This document shows positions 26,308 to 38,565 of a stretch of 64,000 nucleotides of DNA, in pieces. This DNA is from Pirellulaceae bacterium (lineage in GTDB: Bacteria; Planctomycetota; Planctomycetia; Pirellulales; Pirellulaceae), in assembly GCA_026004795.1 (NCBI GenBank), contig BPJV01000001.1:592446-656445 (forward strand), read 5' to 3'. The translations under genes and the position numbers were made by a program. The notes under the pieces were generated by a model, which saw only the letters and a list, made by a program, of their open reading frames with translations, searched no databases and was not told the DNA's origin. Numbering within the stretch: the stretch's first letter is position 1; the number at the start of each line of letters is the position of its first letter.

Positions 26308-29300
26308 ATGCCCCATTCGCGACGACGCCCGAACGCACGCCGTTGGTTTCCTCGCCGTCGAATGACAATTGAATCGCTAGAGAATCGCCGCCTTCTCGCA
26401 GCCACCGTTTGGGAAGATGGCATAACACCGATCACCGCAACAGTCGCCAATAACAAAGAAAGCGACGCGACGGCACGTTCGGTCGTTCGGTTCTCCGTCG
26501 ACGATGCGCGCGTGATACCGATTGGGCCAGGAACACAGGACGTCTTTTTCGAATACCCTCAGCAAGTAGTTCCCATTCCCCTTTCGCTGCTGGACGGTGC
26601 CGCGGGGCCCTTGAAGGTCAAAGTTCGCGGAGATCGAGTTTTCGCCACCATGCCCCGGTTAGCTGAGAGCGGGACCGAAATACAATTTCGTCCTTCGGGT
26701 GTTCCAGGAGTCCACGGCAAGGCTGAGGTGGGGATTTTTCGAGCCAACCGCTTGTTGTACTCATTAACGGTGCAGGTCGATAACGCTGTAAGTGCCAATT
26801 CGCAGGCAACCCGTCCCGCTGCACCGCCGATACGACAGCCTTTTCAAGCCACAGGCGACGCATCCGATTGGCTTGACGGCGAGGGCGAGGGGTCGAGCGG
26901 ATCCATGGGGGGAAGTTGGTCTGGAAGCGGCTCGGGTAGTTGGTCAGGAAGTAGTTCAGGAAGTAGTTCAGGATCGAGCAGTAGCTTTTCGTTGACGTTG
27001 AGCAACGGCAGCGACTCAGTCGCTGACGAACCACATCTGATTTCTTCTCCGGATGCGGTGAACAACTGGGCGGAATTCGTGATCGAGCGCGACAACTGGC
27101 AGGGCGGCTCGGTTGTCCTGCACGTCAGCGGAGCGGCCAAATACGGCGTTGATTACTCGTCGATGTGGAATCGGGAACCGGTTCGAGCGTCCAATGGGAT
27201 CCCCAGAACAGCACGATTTCGTTTGATCTGCCGTACGGGAGTGGGCCGGTCTACTTGTATGCCTACGCCTTGCAGGATAACGCGGAGCCTGGCAAGCCGG
27301 ATGCTCAGGGTGACATCGATGGGGCCTCCGAGTCCATCCTCGTCGATTGGTACCAACCAACATCTCAATTGACCGGTTCGGCGAACATGACCGTCGCCGA
27401 TCAGGCCGAGGGGATCTCGTTGGTGGTCAACCCCAGCGAGGCCTCCGAACTGGGTGACCCGAAAGCCGTGTACCATCTGACCCCGACGGTGGGAACATCA
27501 TTCAAGACGGGAGTCTCGATTCAATGGGAGGTCCAGTTGCCCGATCCGGCTGCCGACTCGACGTTGGCCGAGTTCGGGGCCGACTACACTCTCGCTGACG
27601 AGGATACGTCGTCGGGGTTGTCGTTCGGATCGCCGGACACCCAGTTCGTCGTCGCCTCCAACCTGCGCGACGTCGGCGGAGACGACGATTTCCAATTGAC
27701 CGTGACGGGCATCAATGACGGTATTCTCGAAGGGGATGAGCAAGCCCCGGTGCGAGTATTCGTCCCGGCATTGATCCCTGCCGGTGACCCCACCGACGAT
27801 TCGGACGCGCGGACCGCGTTCAATGAGGCGACGATCACCGAAGAATACCTCAACACCCGGACCGAAAAGGATGAACAGGCAGGCTGTTCGTGCACCTGTA
27901 CCACGTGCTCCGACGGGTTGGCGATCGAGTTGTCCTCGGCAGAAGGGACGGCGACCATCACCACCGCCGACGGAATGGTGATGATTACCACGTCCGGTCA
28001 AGACGGCGTCCATCCGGTGACGTACGTGGGTTTGCCGTTGCCCAGCGGCAAGGCGGTCCCGGATACGATCACCGCAAAAGTGCAGGTAATTGATAAATGG
28101 GTCGACGGCAGTGGCCAGCCGATCGGGTTGGGTCGCAAGTTGGTCGATCAACATGCAATCGTTTCTCCGGTCGTCTCCTTCGAGGTGCCCTCCTCGGCCA
28201 CGCCCGGTGATGTTCTGTGGTTCTCTATCCAGGCGGATCTCTCGGCACACGTCGAGGCGTGGACGCGCCAGTCCGGCCAATCCGAGGGAAGCGACGGCGT
28301 GCTGGCCAAGATCGTGCCCTTGGAGTTGTTGGTCAACGCATCGTTTGCCGCCACTGTGCCGCCCGCCGATCGGTTCAGTGGCTGGGTGGGGCAGACCAAT
28401 CATGTGGTGCGTGCCGACGGAGCAAGCTCCTTGGGTTCGCAGTTCGGCGGAAATACCTCCGTGGCGGGTGTCGATCGCATGATCCGCGATACCGAGATCA
28501 TCGTGCCGGACGATCCGGGAGACGGCAGTCCTACCGGCGGCAAGGTGAAGTACGCCACGGGCACGATGCTCGTGCGCGCCGACGGTGGGACGTCGTGGTT
28601 CGATAACGGTACCGGCCAGGCTCCGGGCTCCCACGATACGCTCAACGGCGACTTCTTAATCGATCGCTACGGAAACAAAAAGCGATTCAATCAACAAGGC
28701 GACATGATCGAGTATCAGGACGCCGCGGGCAATGCCGTCAGCTACAGTTATGTTACCAGCGGAACCAATCAGGGCGCCGTGGCTTCGATTACCGACCAAC
28801 GTGGTCAGCAGACCACCTTCACCTACACGACCGATTCGTCGGGTCACCCCCGCGTCGATATCCGCACCGTCAATTCCGGCGGGGCCAGCGATCGCCTGCG
28901 CAGCCTCACCTGGAAACCGATCGACATTCAAGGCGGCAAGTTGACGGTCGATTACGCGGATCCCGATGGTCCGGGACCGCGGCTAGCGCGCCAAGACGTC
29001 TTCCACTACAACAACGCCGGCGCGTTGGTGAAGATCGAAAGCGGCGAAGTCGGTGCGCCCACGCATACCACGACGATCGACTACGACGTGACGTACGTCA
29101 ACCAAGGTGGTTGGCTCATCCCACAATCGGGCAGTCGGCGATTGGCGAAAATCACTTATCCAGATGGCTCCAGCACCACGCTCGACCTGGTCCGGCAAAC
29201 CAACGCCCTGGTCGACGCCTTGTTCGATGGAGGTGTCATCTGGACCACCGATCCCAGGGCGTTGCGGATCGGCACGGCCGGTGGCCCCAATCCAATTCCC

Positions 29301-32300
29301 GATTACGCCGTGACGACCCATCAGCGCTCCGGCAGCGCCGACTTGCAACGGACGATTTTGCAGTTGGATCATCGCGGACGCGTCGTTCGCTACTGGGACC
29401 CCGAACAAGTGGCCGCCCTCGGCCTGGAAACCGGCCCCATCGACGAAAACGACTTCTCCACCCTGCAAGCCAATGTCGCGCTCAGTCACGAGTACGTGCG
29501 CGAGCCTACCCAGCGCAACGGCCTGGGGCAGGTCACCGGCGACGATCACGGCGAGATCCTCCAGTACATTACGCCGCAACAGTACGCCGGTGGTCCGCGG
29601 CAAACGACCTCTTGGACCTACGACGGCGGCTCCAATCCGGTGACGCAGCAGCGGCCGATCCAAAGTCAAGAGACGTTCACCTGGGATGACGCGTTCGACG
29701 TCCTGACCGAAGCGGTCGATGCTACCGGGAATCGCTTCACCCAACAGGTCGACTCGCTGGGCCGCGTGACCCAACAGACCTGGTACCAGGGACAAGGGCC
29801 GCAATGGCAAAATCCGGTGTGGCCGGTGGACGTCAATGACGATGGATACTTGTCGCCAATCGACGCCTTGCTGATTATCAACTACTTGAATCAGACCGGC
29901 GGCGGGCACGTGTCGACCATTCCGGGGTCTCCGCCTCCCTACTACGATGTCAACGGGGATGATTATGTTTCCAGCGTCGATGCCTTGATCGTTCAGTATG
30001 CCCTCGATACCGGCGGACCAGGACCGGCACCGACGCCGCCGAAAACGATCGGGAACGTGACCTACGAATATGTCAACGATCCAGGGTTGCCCAACGACCT
30101 GGTGTCCACCATGACGATCACCACCGGTCGCCAATCGGGCGGCAATCCGGACAATTCGGTCCTTACCTATTCCTATTACAACATACCCAGCCAACCGGCC
30201 AAACACGCTCGCCTCTACCGCATCACCACGGCCGATGGTGCCTACACCGAATTGGACTACGATGATCGCGGCAACGTCGCCTCGGTCCAAGATCCGGCCG
30301 GGCGAGTGACGAAAATGTGGTACGACAACCGCGATCGCCTGATCGCCCGTATGAGCCCCGATCCCGATGGCAGCGGACCCCTGCTGCCCACCCTGGAACG
30401 CTTCGACTACGACGTGTTCGACAACCTGATCGCCACGGAAGTGGTCAATTCGTGGGTCGATCCTGCCGGCATCCTTCGCGTCACCGGATTGAAGACCAGC
30501 TACCAATACGACGCGGGCAATCGTTTGACCAAGGTAGTCACGCAAGACCCCGGTCTGCAGTGGTACTTCACCTCCGCGATGGCCAGCCAGACCTCGACGC
30601 CACCCACCTCCTCTCCGACCATCACCGTCGGCGACCTGGAGGCCTATGCGGCGGCCAATGCGCCCATCGCCAACCTCCCGGAGAACGATCCGAACTGGCA
30701 GGGACTGGTGACCGAATACGCGTACTTCAACACGCTCAATACGATCACCAGGACCGAATCGGACGCCGGCAACGACCCGCGCCAGTGGAAGCACACGGTC
30801 GATCGGCTCGGCCGCATCACCAAGACGGTCACTCCCGATCCAGGCGCCGGGACGTTTTACGTGAGCGGCCAGCAGACCGAAGGTGGTGGTTATGTCACCA
30901 CGTTCGACTACGATTTTCTGGACAATCTCACCACCGTGACCGACCCGCTGGGGCGAGTCACCTCCTACTCCTACGATTCCCTCAATCGTGTCACCGCCAT
31001 CGATGAACCCGGTCCCTACGCCGGGCAAGTCTATCAGACGCTTATCGATTACACCGAGGCGAATGATGGCTGGCTGATCACGGTGACCAACCCGGCCGGC
31101 GAATCGGTGGCCACGCAGTTGGACCCGCTCGGACGGGTGCTCAGCCTCAGCGGTGATACCCATTCTGTGCAATACGCCTATTGGACCGATGGAGCCCTCC
31201 AGGCAGTGACCGACGCCCATGGCAATATGACCAATTTCGAATACGATAACCGCGGTCGTTTGACGGCCATCAAACAGCCCCCCGAGATCGTCGGTTGGCC
31301 GGGCCGACAACCACCTACAGCTACTCGGGGGACAACGATGATCTGGTCGATGCGATCACCGATCCCATGGGACGCACGACCACGTTCGACTACGACGCGG
31401 CCGGCAGATTGATGCGCCGCACCGAACCGGATCCAGACGGAGCCGGCGCCGAACTTGGCTCCATGGACCGAATACGTCCGCGACTCGCTGGGCAACGTCG
31501 TCAAGACGACCGACCGGCTGGGGCTGAGCCACACCGTGACCGGCCCGCGATGGCTGGTTCCGCCCGTTGACGCAGTCGGACGCGGCGGGCCATCCAACGT
31601 CCGTCGCCTACGATGTATTCGGCAATACGACCCAAGTCGTCGACTCGCTGGGCAATACCACCAACTTTGTCTACAACCGCCTGGGGCAACTGGTCAACGA
31701 AACTCAGGTCGGCATCGGCACCCGTGCGATGGCCTACGATGCGGTGGGCAACCTCCGCCAGCGGACCGACCGCAACGGCCGCACGCTCTGGTGGATCTAC
31801 GACCAACGCGACCGGGTGACGCAGACAGTCGGGCTTCGATGGCTCGACCTACCAGTGGCTCTACTGGTACACCTACGATGCGGCCGATCGGCTGACCTCC
31901 GCCAACTCCTACGATGCGCTCGGGCCGGACTATTCCTTCGCCTACGACTCCCTGGGCCAGGTGCAAGGGGAAAGCCAGTACCATCCGTTGGTCGAACATC
32001 CCTGGCGCGCCCCGCCACGGGTGTTGCTCGACCGCGATTACGATGCAGCAGGCAACCAGACCAAACTGGCGGCCAACTTCACCGGTACCCTGCAAGCCGA
32101 TGGGTCGATCAGCGGCGGCGTGTGGGATTTCTCCAACACCTACACCTACGATTCGCTCAATCGGCTGCGGACGGTTACCCAGGGCGGGCTCAGCAATGGC
32201 AATGTGGTGGCCGACAAGCATGTCGATATCAGCTACAACACGGCGTCGCAACTGACCAACATCTTCCGCTACGCCGCCTCGACCGACGATCCGGCCGCGC

Positions 32301-34196
32301 TGGTCGTCCACTCGCGGATGGGCTACGACCAGGCCGGACGGCTGACCAGCATCACCCACGCCCGCCAGGTGATCGGCAACGGGCAAACGTGGGATGGGAC
32401 CAGCAACCCGCCGCCGTCGCTGGCCGCCGGCGATCTGCTGGCCGCCTACTTCCTCGATTGGGACGCGGGCGGACGACTGGAAAGCCTCTCCTCCTGGGCC
32501 GACGCCTCGCGCGTCGACTACCAGTACGACCTGAAGGGCCAATTGACCGCCGCGACCGCGCAGGTGATCTCCGGCATGACGCCCGTCTATCCGCTGCCGC
32601 CGAGCGAGTCGTACGGCTACGACGCGACCGGCAACCGGCTGAGCAGTTTCGGCGGCAGCCAATCGGCGCCCGGCACGCACAACCGCCTGCAGACCGACGG
32701 CCAGTACAATTACACCTACGACGCCGAAGGGAACATGACCCAGCGGACCGACATCGCCACCGGCGCGGTGACCGAGTACCAGTGGGACCTGCGCAATCGC
32801 CTGGTCGCCGTCACCGATCGCGCCTCGGCCGGCGGCCCGATGACGCAGCGCGTCGAGTTCTTCTACGATGCGTTCGACCAGCGGACGGGCAAGCGCGTCG
32901 ATGCCGATGGCGATGGCACGTGGGATCGCGAAGAGATTTTTGTCTGGGCCGATGGCCAGGAGGTGCTGCGGATCGTTGACTTCGACGCCGAAGGGGCGGA
33001 CGCGGCGCGGTTGATGAACCGGTACCTGTGGGGCGCCGGCGGTGGACCAGTTGTTGGCCGACGAACAGTATTTGTCCTGGTGGTCGCCGGACGCGTTCCA
33101 CGGCAGCGCGTTTCTGGGGGCTGGGCCCGTCTACTGGCCGCTGACCGATCACCTGGGCACAGTCCGCGACCTGGTGGATAGCAACTCGGGCGTCCGCGAG
33201 CATCAGGTGTTCGACAGTTTCGGCAACCTGGTGCACGAAGCCGACTTTGACGCGGCGGGCAATCCGATTGCGTCCAGCCATCAAGATGCCGTCGATGCGG
33301 TATTCGGTTATACTGGACGGGCGTGGGACGAGGATGTGGACTTGCAATACAACCGCGCCCGCTGGTACTCCCCCACCCTCGGCCGCTGGCTCAGCCAAGA
33401 CCCCATCTCCTTCGCCGCCGGCGATGTGAACCTATATCGCTACGTGGGCAACGGGCCGGTTGATGCGACAGATCCGAGTGGATTGGAAGAGCGTCCCCGT
33501 GTTCGGGTCTTGCGAGATGATTGGGTAAGCAAAACTGACGAATATGGGAACGAATGGCAAATTCATATCGTCGTAGAGCAAGTTCCAGCAGATCCTGCAC
33601 CTGCCGGACTCCAACGGTTAGGAGAGAAGGGAGAGTACATCGGGTGGTATGTCGAAGTGCGTTTCGAACCGAATGATGCAAAGAGACGTGATTGTCTTAA
33701 AAGAGTTCGGTTAATGCGTGTCGAGTCGGAACCGGTCTATCCGGACGACGCTCAATCCCTCGTTGTCAACATCGACGGAGTGCCTTGGGGAATGTACCTG
33801 GGGACTTCACTTTTCTTGCCGATACGTAAACCTTGGCAAACTTCTGTTGGCCGCCGCGAACCACTAACGGAAGAAGACATTTACTGGGGTGTTGATTCGC
33901 CCTTACGTGGTCTCCGCGAGCCACTAATTAACTCTGGAGATTACGTGAAGGAGGGCGCGCTCGCGAATCCTGCATACGCGCTGGTAGACGGCCCCATGCC
34001 AAGAGATAAGCTTTACGTTTTTGCCGCAGAAGCACAGTATTGCAACGGACAACACGACTTGCTCAGTTTCTTAGTCGTGCGTGCTAAGACAAGCAACGGT
34101 GGTATCGAGTTTGGCATTCGAGACCCCGCGCTTGACAATGCACACTTTCGCAAAATACTCGAGCATACACGACGGATTTTACGAAAGGGACTCTAA
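26308..34196 (+). pseudogene. Giant surface RHS polymorphic-toxin-type protein, at least six frame breaks
   Basis: Joined across frames this is about 2600 residues. Start: basic leader and RRMTIESLENRRLLAA, the planctomycete surface-export motif, then beta domains, a Ser/Gly linker (about 26890-26980), a Calx-beta-like segment (NWQGGSVVLHVSGAAKYGVDYS), Ig-like domains, and from about 28620 the RHS/YD repeat shell (NTTNFVYNRLGQLVNE and dozens of similar units). A dockerin pair interrupts it at 29815-30015. The core ends with YNRARWYSPTLGRWLSQDPISFAAGD...YRYVGNGP...DPSGLE (33345-33487), the classical RHS core boundary, after which a unique 236-residue tip of unknown family begins (33488-34196). 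Frame changes: about 27162, 31295, 31450, 31570, 31830 and 33030. The second copy (34820-36490) reads through the regions matching 31450-31830, so those breaks may be errors. Confidence 0.8.
29815..30015 (+). other. Type I dockerin repeat pair inside the RHS protein
   Basis: Two calcium-binding-loop repeats: DVNDDGYLSPIDALLIINYLN and, 33 residues later, DVNGDDYVSSVDALIVQYAL. Both have the DxNxDGxxxxxDAxxxxxxL form of dockerin type I. In planctomycete giant proteins such pairs are common, usually at the C-terminus; here they sit in mid-shell. Confidence 0.85.
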
Positions 34197-34678
34197 TGAG
34201 AATGCTTAACGTCAAGCGCAAGACAACTTCTCTCGTCGCGTCCATTAGTCTGACATTGATTGGATCGGTCTTGATTGAGGTAATTCTTGTTGCGGTTTAC
34301 CTTACTGAACTGGCTGCTCACTCTTGGATAATGACTGCGACTGGGTTGCCTTATTGTTCGTTGATCATTCAGAGCTCTTATTGGTCGGTAATGATGCTCA
34401 TCTACAGTATTTCGAAGCGCAGCCTATCCGCCAGTCCATATCGGATTCTTGTATCAGTGATTCCCGTTTTCTGCGGTGGCATTGGAACTCTTCATGGGTA
34501 TATCTATGCGTATCGTTTGTACTCGACAATTGGCGGCATCCCACACCAAAAAAAATATTTTGAGGATATGGCTGCATGCCTTAGTACTCTTTTCGTAGGG
34601 GTGATAGTCAGCGTGCTGTTAATTGTGGCGTCGCTAATAATGTATCTGTTCGATAATGACACTTCAGATCTCAATTGA
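34196..34678 (+). CDS. Small four-helix membrane protein, candidate immunity protein
   Basis: 160 residues with four hydrophobic segments (about 11-37, 48-68, 82-101, 128-156) and short basic ends. Its ATG overlaps the RHS stop by one base (TAATG), the tight coupling typical of toxin-tip/immunity pairs, and its AT-richer sequence contrasts with the RHS core, as for exchangeable tip modules. If the 33488-34196 tip acts at the membrane this would be the protecting protein; that is inference, since neither tip nor membrane protein belongs to a family I recognise. Confidence 0.55.
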   Translation: MRMLNVKRKTTSLVASISLTLIGSVLIEVILVAVYLTELAAHSWIMTATGLPYCSLIIQSSYWSVMMLIYSISKRSLSASPYRILVSVIPVFCGGIGTLHGYIYAYRLYSTIGGIPHQKKYFEDMAACLSTLFVGVIVSVLLIVASLIMYLFDNDTSDLN

Positions 34679-34790
34679 AAAAACATTGTGTTGCTTGAAT
34701 CCGAGTTTACGACCCGAGAAGACAGGTTTTAGCATATGAGATTGTGAGGATATCTAAGAAACGCAGTGCCCCTTGTATGCGTAAACTGTT

Positions 34791-37696
34791 TTGCAGCACT
34801 GGGTTACGCAATTCCTGTGCAATCGCGAAGGGATTTTTGTGTGGGCGGATGGCCAGGATGTGCTGCGGATCGTCGACTTCGACGCCGAAGGGGTCGACGC
34901 GGCGCGGTTGATGAACCGGAACCTGTGGGGGCCGGGGCTGAGCTTGCTCCATGGACCGAATACGTCCGCGACTCGGCGGGCAACGTGGTTAAGACGACCG
35001 ACCGGCTGGGATTGAGCCAGACGGTAGCGGCCCGCGATGGCTGGTTCCGCCCGTTGACGCAGTGGGATGCGGCGGGCCATCCAACTTCCTTCGCCTACGA
35101 CGTGTTCGGCAATACCACCCAAGTCATCGACTCGCTGGCCAATACCACCAACTTCACCTACAACCACCTGGGACAACTGGTCAACGAAACTCAGGTCGGT
35201 ATCGGGACTCGATCGCTGGCCTACGATGCGGTGGGCAACCTCCGCCAGCGAACCGACCGCAACGGCCGCATGCTGTGGTGGAGCTACGACCAACGCGACC
35301 GAGTTACCAGCCAGTGGGGCCTGGATGGCTCGACCTACCAGTGGCTCTACTGGTACACCTACGATGCGGCCGATCGGCTGACCTCCGCCAACTCCTACGA
35401 TGCGCTCGGGCCGGACTATTCCTTCGCCTACGACTCCCTGGGCCAGGTGCAAGGGGAAAGCCAGTACCATCCGTTGGTCGAACATCCCTGGCGCGCCCCG
35501 CCACGGGTGTTGCTCGACCGCGATTACGATGCAGCAGGCAACCAGACCAAACTGGCGGCCAACTTCACCGGTACCCTGCAAGCCGATGGGTCGATCAGCG
35601 GCGGCGTGTGGGATTTCTCCAACACCTACACCTACGATTCGCTCAATCGGCTGCGGACGGTTACCCAGGGCGGGCTCAGCAATGGCAATGTGGTGGCCGA
35701 CAAGCATGTCGATATCAGCTACAACACGGCGTCGCAACTGACCAACATCTTCCGCTACGCCGCCTCGACCGACGATCCGGCCGCGCTGGTCGTCCACTCG
35801 CGGATGGGCTACGACCAGGCCGGACGGCTGACCAGCATCACCCACGCCCGCCAGGTGATCGGCAGCGGGCAAACGTGGGACGGGACCAGCAACCCACCGC
35901 CGTCGCTGGCCGCCGGCGATCTGCTGGCCGCCTACTTCCTCGATTGGGACGCGGGCGGACGACTGGAAAGCCTCTCCTCCTGGGCCGACGCCTCGCAAGT
36001 CAACTACCAGTATGACCTGAAGAGCCAATTGACCGGAGCGACGGCGCAGGTGATCTCCGGCATGACGCCCGTCTATCCGCTGCCGCCCAGCGAGTCGTAC
36101 GGCTACGACGCGACCGGCAACCGGCTGAGCGGCTCCGGCGGCAGCCAATCGGCGCCCGGCACGCACAACCGGCTGCAGACCGACGGCCAGTACAATTACA
36201 CCTACGACGCCGAAGGGAACATGACCCAGCGGACCGACATCGCCAGCGGCGCGGTGACCGAGTACCAATGGGACCTGCGCAATCGCCTGGTCGCCGTCAC
36301 CGATCGCGCCTCGGCCGGTGGCCCGATGACGCAGCGCGTCGAGTTCTTCTACGATGCGTTCGACCAGCGGACGGGCAAGCGGGTCGATGCCGATGGCGAT
36401 GGCACGTGGGATCGCGAAGAGATTTTTGTGTGGGCCGATGGCCAGGAGGTGCTGCGGATCGTCGACTTCGACGCCGAAGGGGTCGGACGCGGCGCGGTTG
36501 ATGAACCGGTACCTGTGGGGCGCGGCGGTGGATCAGTTGTTGGCCGACGAACAGTATTTATCCTGGTGGTCGCCGGACGCGTTCCACGGCAGCGCGTTTC
36601 TGGGGGCTGGGCCCGTCTACTGGCCGCTGACCGATCATCTGGGCACGGTCCGGGACCTGGTGGATAGCAACTCGGCGGTCCGCGAGCATCAGGTGTTCGA
36701 CAGTTTCGGCAACCTGGTCCACGAAGCCGACTTCGACGCGGCGGGCAATCCGATTGCGTCCAGCCATCAAGATGCCGTCGATGCGGTATTCGGTTATACT
36801 GGCGGTCGTGGGACGAGGATGTGCAGTTGCAATACAACCGCGCCCGCTGGTACTCCCCCACCCTCGGCCGCTGGCTCAGCCAAGACCCCATCTCCTTCGC
36901 CGCCGGCGATGTGAATCTGTATCGGTACGTGGGCAATGGGCCGACGACGAAGACCGATCCGAGTGGGTTGGAAGACTGGATACCGCCGGAGTTGCGGGCA
37001 TATCCTGGACAAGTAGCTCAATTCTGGAAGGGATACTTTTGGGATGGGCCGGTCAATGTGGTAACTGGCACTGCGTCAGCGGTATACAATTACGATGAGA
37101 CGTGGGAAGGAATCAAAGGGGCGGTTGCTGACCCGGCCGCAGCGGCGTCAGCGATTGGGGAGGAGTACTACGAAAAGTCCCAGACAGCAGCGGGCCAAGG
37201 AGAGATTTGTTTCGACGTCGCAACGATTTTCGTTGGTGCCACAAAGGCAGCCAAAGCAGCTAAACTCAAGAGGTTGCAAAAGCTCAGTTGTGATGTCGAT
37301 GTAGATCTACCCGACGTTCCACAACTTTCAAAGCCCGATTTGCCAGCCCGTGTAGACCCAAACAGCGCAGTAGATAACGTTGTTCCGAATACGCCCGTTG
37401 GGCGACGAACAAAGATCATGTCGGAACCTGATCCGTCGCCGCATCGTCCTCAACACGTAAATTCGCCACATCAGCCGGTTCAGAATCGACCGGGGACAGT
37501 TAACGGGATCGACTATTCTGGTCATGCGTTTGATCAAATGCGCAATCGGGGAGTTACGCCAAGCGTCATTGAAAACGCACTTCGTACGGGCACGCGTACT
37601 CCGGGGAATACTCCAGGCACAACTGTCGTGACTGATGCGGTCAATAAGGTAAAGGTTGTGATCAATTCTCAAGGTCGGGTAATCACGGTCGAATGA
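34791..37696 (+). pseudogene. Orphan RHS cassette 2 with a DUF4258-like toxin tip
   Basis: No N-terminal export domain. It opens with a late-core fragment (FVWADGQDVLRIVDFDAEG, from about 34824), jumps to an earlier core segment (AELAPWTEYVRDSAGNVVK, 34940), then runs nearly identical to 31450-33480 of the first RHS gene. Frame breaks at about 34935, 36485 and 36815. The core ends QDPISFAAGD...GNGPTTKTDPSGLEDW (36893-36980). The tip (36970-37693) has a helical Ala-rich linker and a terminal SGHAFDQMRNRGVTPSVIENAL...GRVITVE segment, which matches the HxxxRMxxRGVSxxxVExAL pattern of DUF4258 toxins. Its stop overlaps a small acidic gene. Orphan cassettes of this kind act as donors that swap tips by recombination in the shared core. 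Confidence 0.8.
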
Positions 37697-37971
37697 TGAA
37701 CAACAATGACGTATTAAACGACGTAGTTTCGTGCCTCAATTTATTCGAGAGGGGCAGTATTCCATTGCATCAATTGGTCGGTGAACTGAAAGTGCTACAA
37801 GACGACCTTGAAGGCTTTGATGATGCGTGGTTAGCTGAATTCGACAGGCTTCGCTTTGCCCTTGAGGAAGTGAACGCGATTAGGCTTGACGAAGAGTATT
37901 CCGGGTCTGACGAGTACGATTCGTTTCTCACCGAAACGGTTGAAAAGCTGAAAGCACACGTGCAGGGTTGA
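37693..37971 (+). CDS. Small acidic protein, candidate immunity protein of RHS cassette 2
   Basis: 92 residues, strongly acidic and helical (LKVLQDDLEGFDDAWLAEFDRL, LDEEYSGSDEYDSFLTETVEKL). The start overlaps the RHS tip stop by 4 bases (ATGA), so it is translationally coupled to the toxin tip. Acidic helical proteins are common immunity partners for basic nuclease-like tips. No family recognised; the assignment rests on position, size and charge. Confidence 0.65.
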   Translation: MMNNNDVLNDVVSCLNLFERGSIPLHQLVGELKVLQDDLEGFDDAWLAEFDRLRFALEEVNAIRLDEEYSGSDEYDSFLTETVEKLKAHVQG

Positions 37972-38565
37972 CTTCTGTCAATGTGCTTTCCAGTCGCGGC
38001 GGCACTAGGAACGCGTTGCCAAATTCGGTGCCACCCACCGTGGAGTGCTCCCCAGAAACTGATCCGTGGATTATGAGAGTCTAGCCGCGTGATCCTAAGT
38101 AGCCAGGTCTCTCAACAGCAGAAAGCGTTACCCACCGGAGCGGATCATCGGTAAGCTTCGGGAGCCAGATGAGCTTGCTGGGGGCCGGCATTTTTCAAAG
38201 TGCGGTGACTTGTCGCCGCTTTCCCTCGCCGCCCGCGAGTGACGCTGTTGGCGAGCAAGCAGTGTCGAGCGATGATGCCGACCAGTGACCGTCACCAACG
38301 CGGATTTCAACCTCAAGCTCCGGCAATCGAAAACGAAAGCTTGGACAAGTCGGGGCACACCCAGGAAGTCGGGATGTGTAAGCCGACGGTCGGGAGATTC
38401 CTCTCGTTTCCTCTCGTTCCCAGGCTCCGCTTAGGAACGCCTTGCACTTGCTTGCGTTCACCTCGTTCCCAGTCTCCGCCTAGGGCGTGTGGACATTTCT
38501 CTTGTGGTAAAACGCGGAAAATGCGATGATGCGAGGGTCACTAATTTGATCAAGGCGGTCTCCGG
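37972..38565. other. Intergenic stretch with REP-like palindromes and a GGTGCCACCCACCG repeat
   Basis: No gene supported. GGTGCCACCCACCG at 38027-38040 recurs at 39362-39375, with degenerate copies at 39443 and 39761. Between 38401 and 38480 there are two degenerate copies of the GTTCCCAGGCTCCGCCTGGGAAC palindrome. GGGCGTGTGGACATTTCTCTTGTGG around 38483 resembles an IS5-type left end ahead of the transposase. Confidence 0.5.

Noticed and set aside
28983-31310. 775-codon open frame on the minus strand
   Set aside because: Antisense to the RHS YD-repeat region. Its Gly/Val/Arg-rich repeats mirror the repeated RHS codons.
34777-34807. Integron attC site around TTTTGCAGCA
   Set aside because: The flanking GCGTAA/TTACGC pair suggested an attC, but the GTTRRRY/RYYYAAC core does not fit, the element is too short, and no integrase is present.
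34754-36268. 504-codon minus-strand frame
   Set aside because: Antisense to RHS cassette 2 and nearly identical to part of the antisense of the first RHS gene, as expected for a shadow of a duplicated core.
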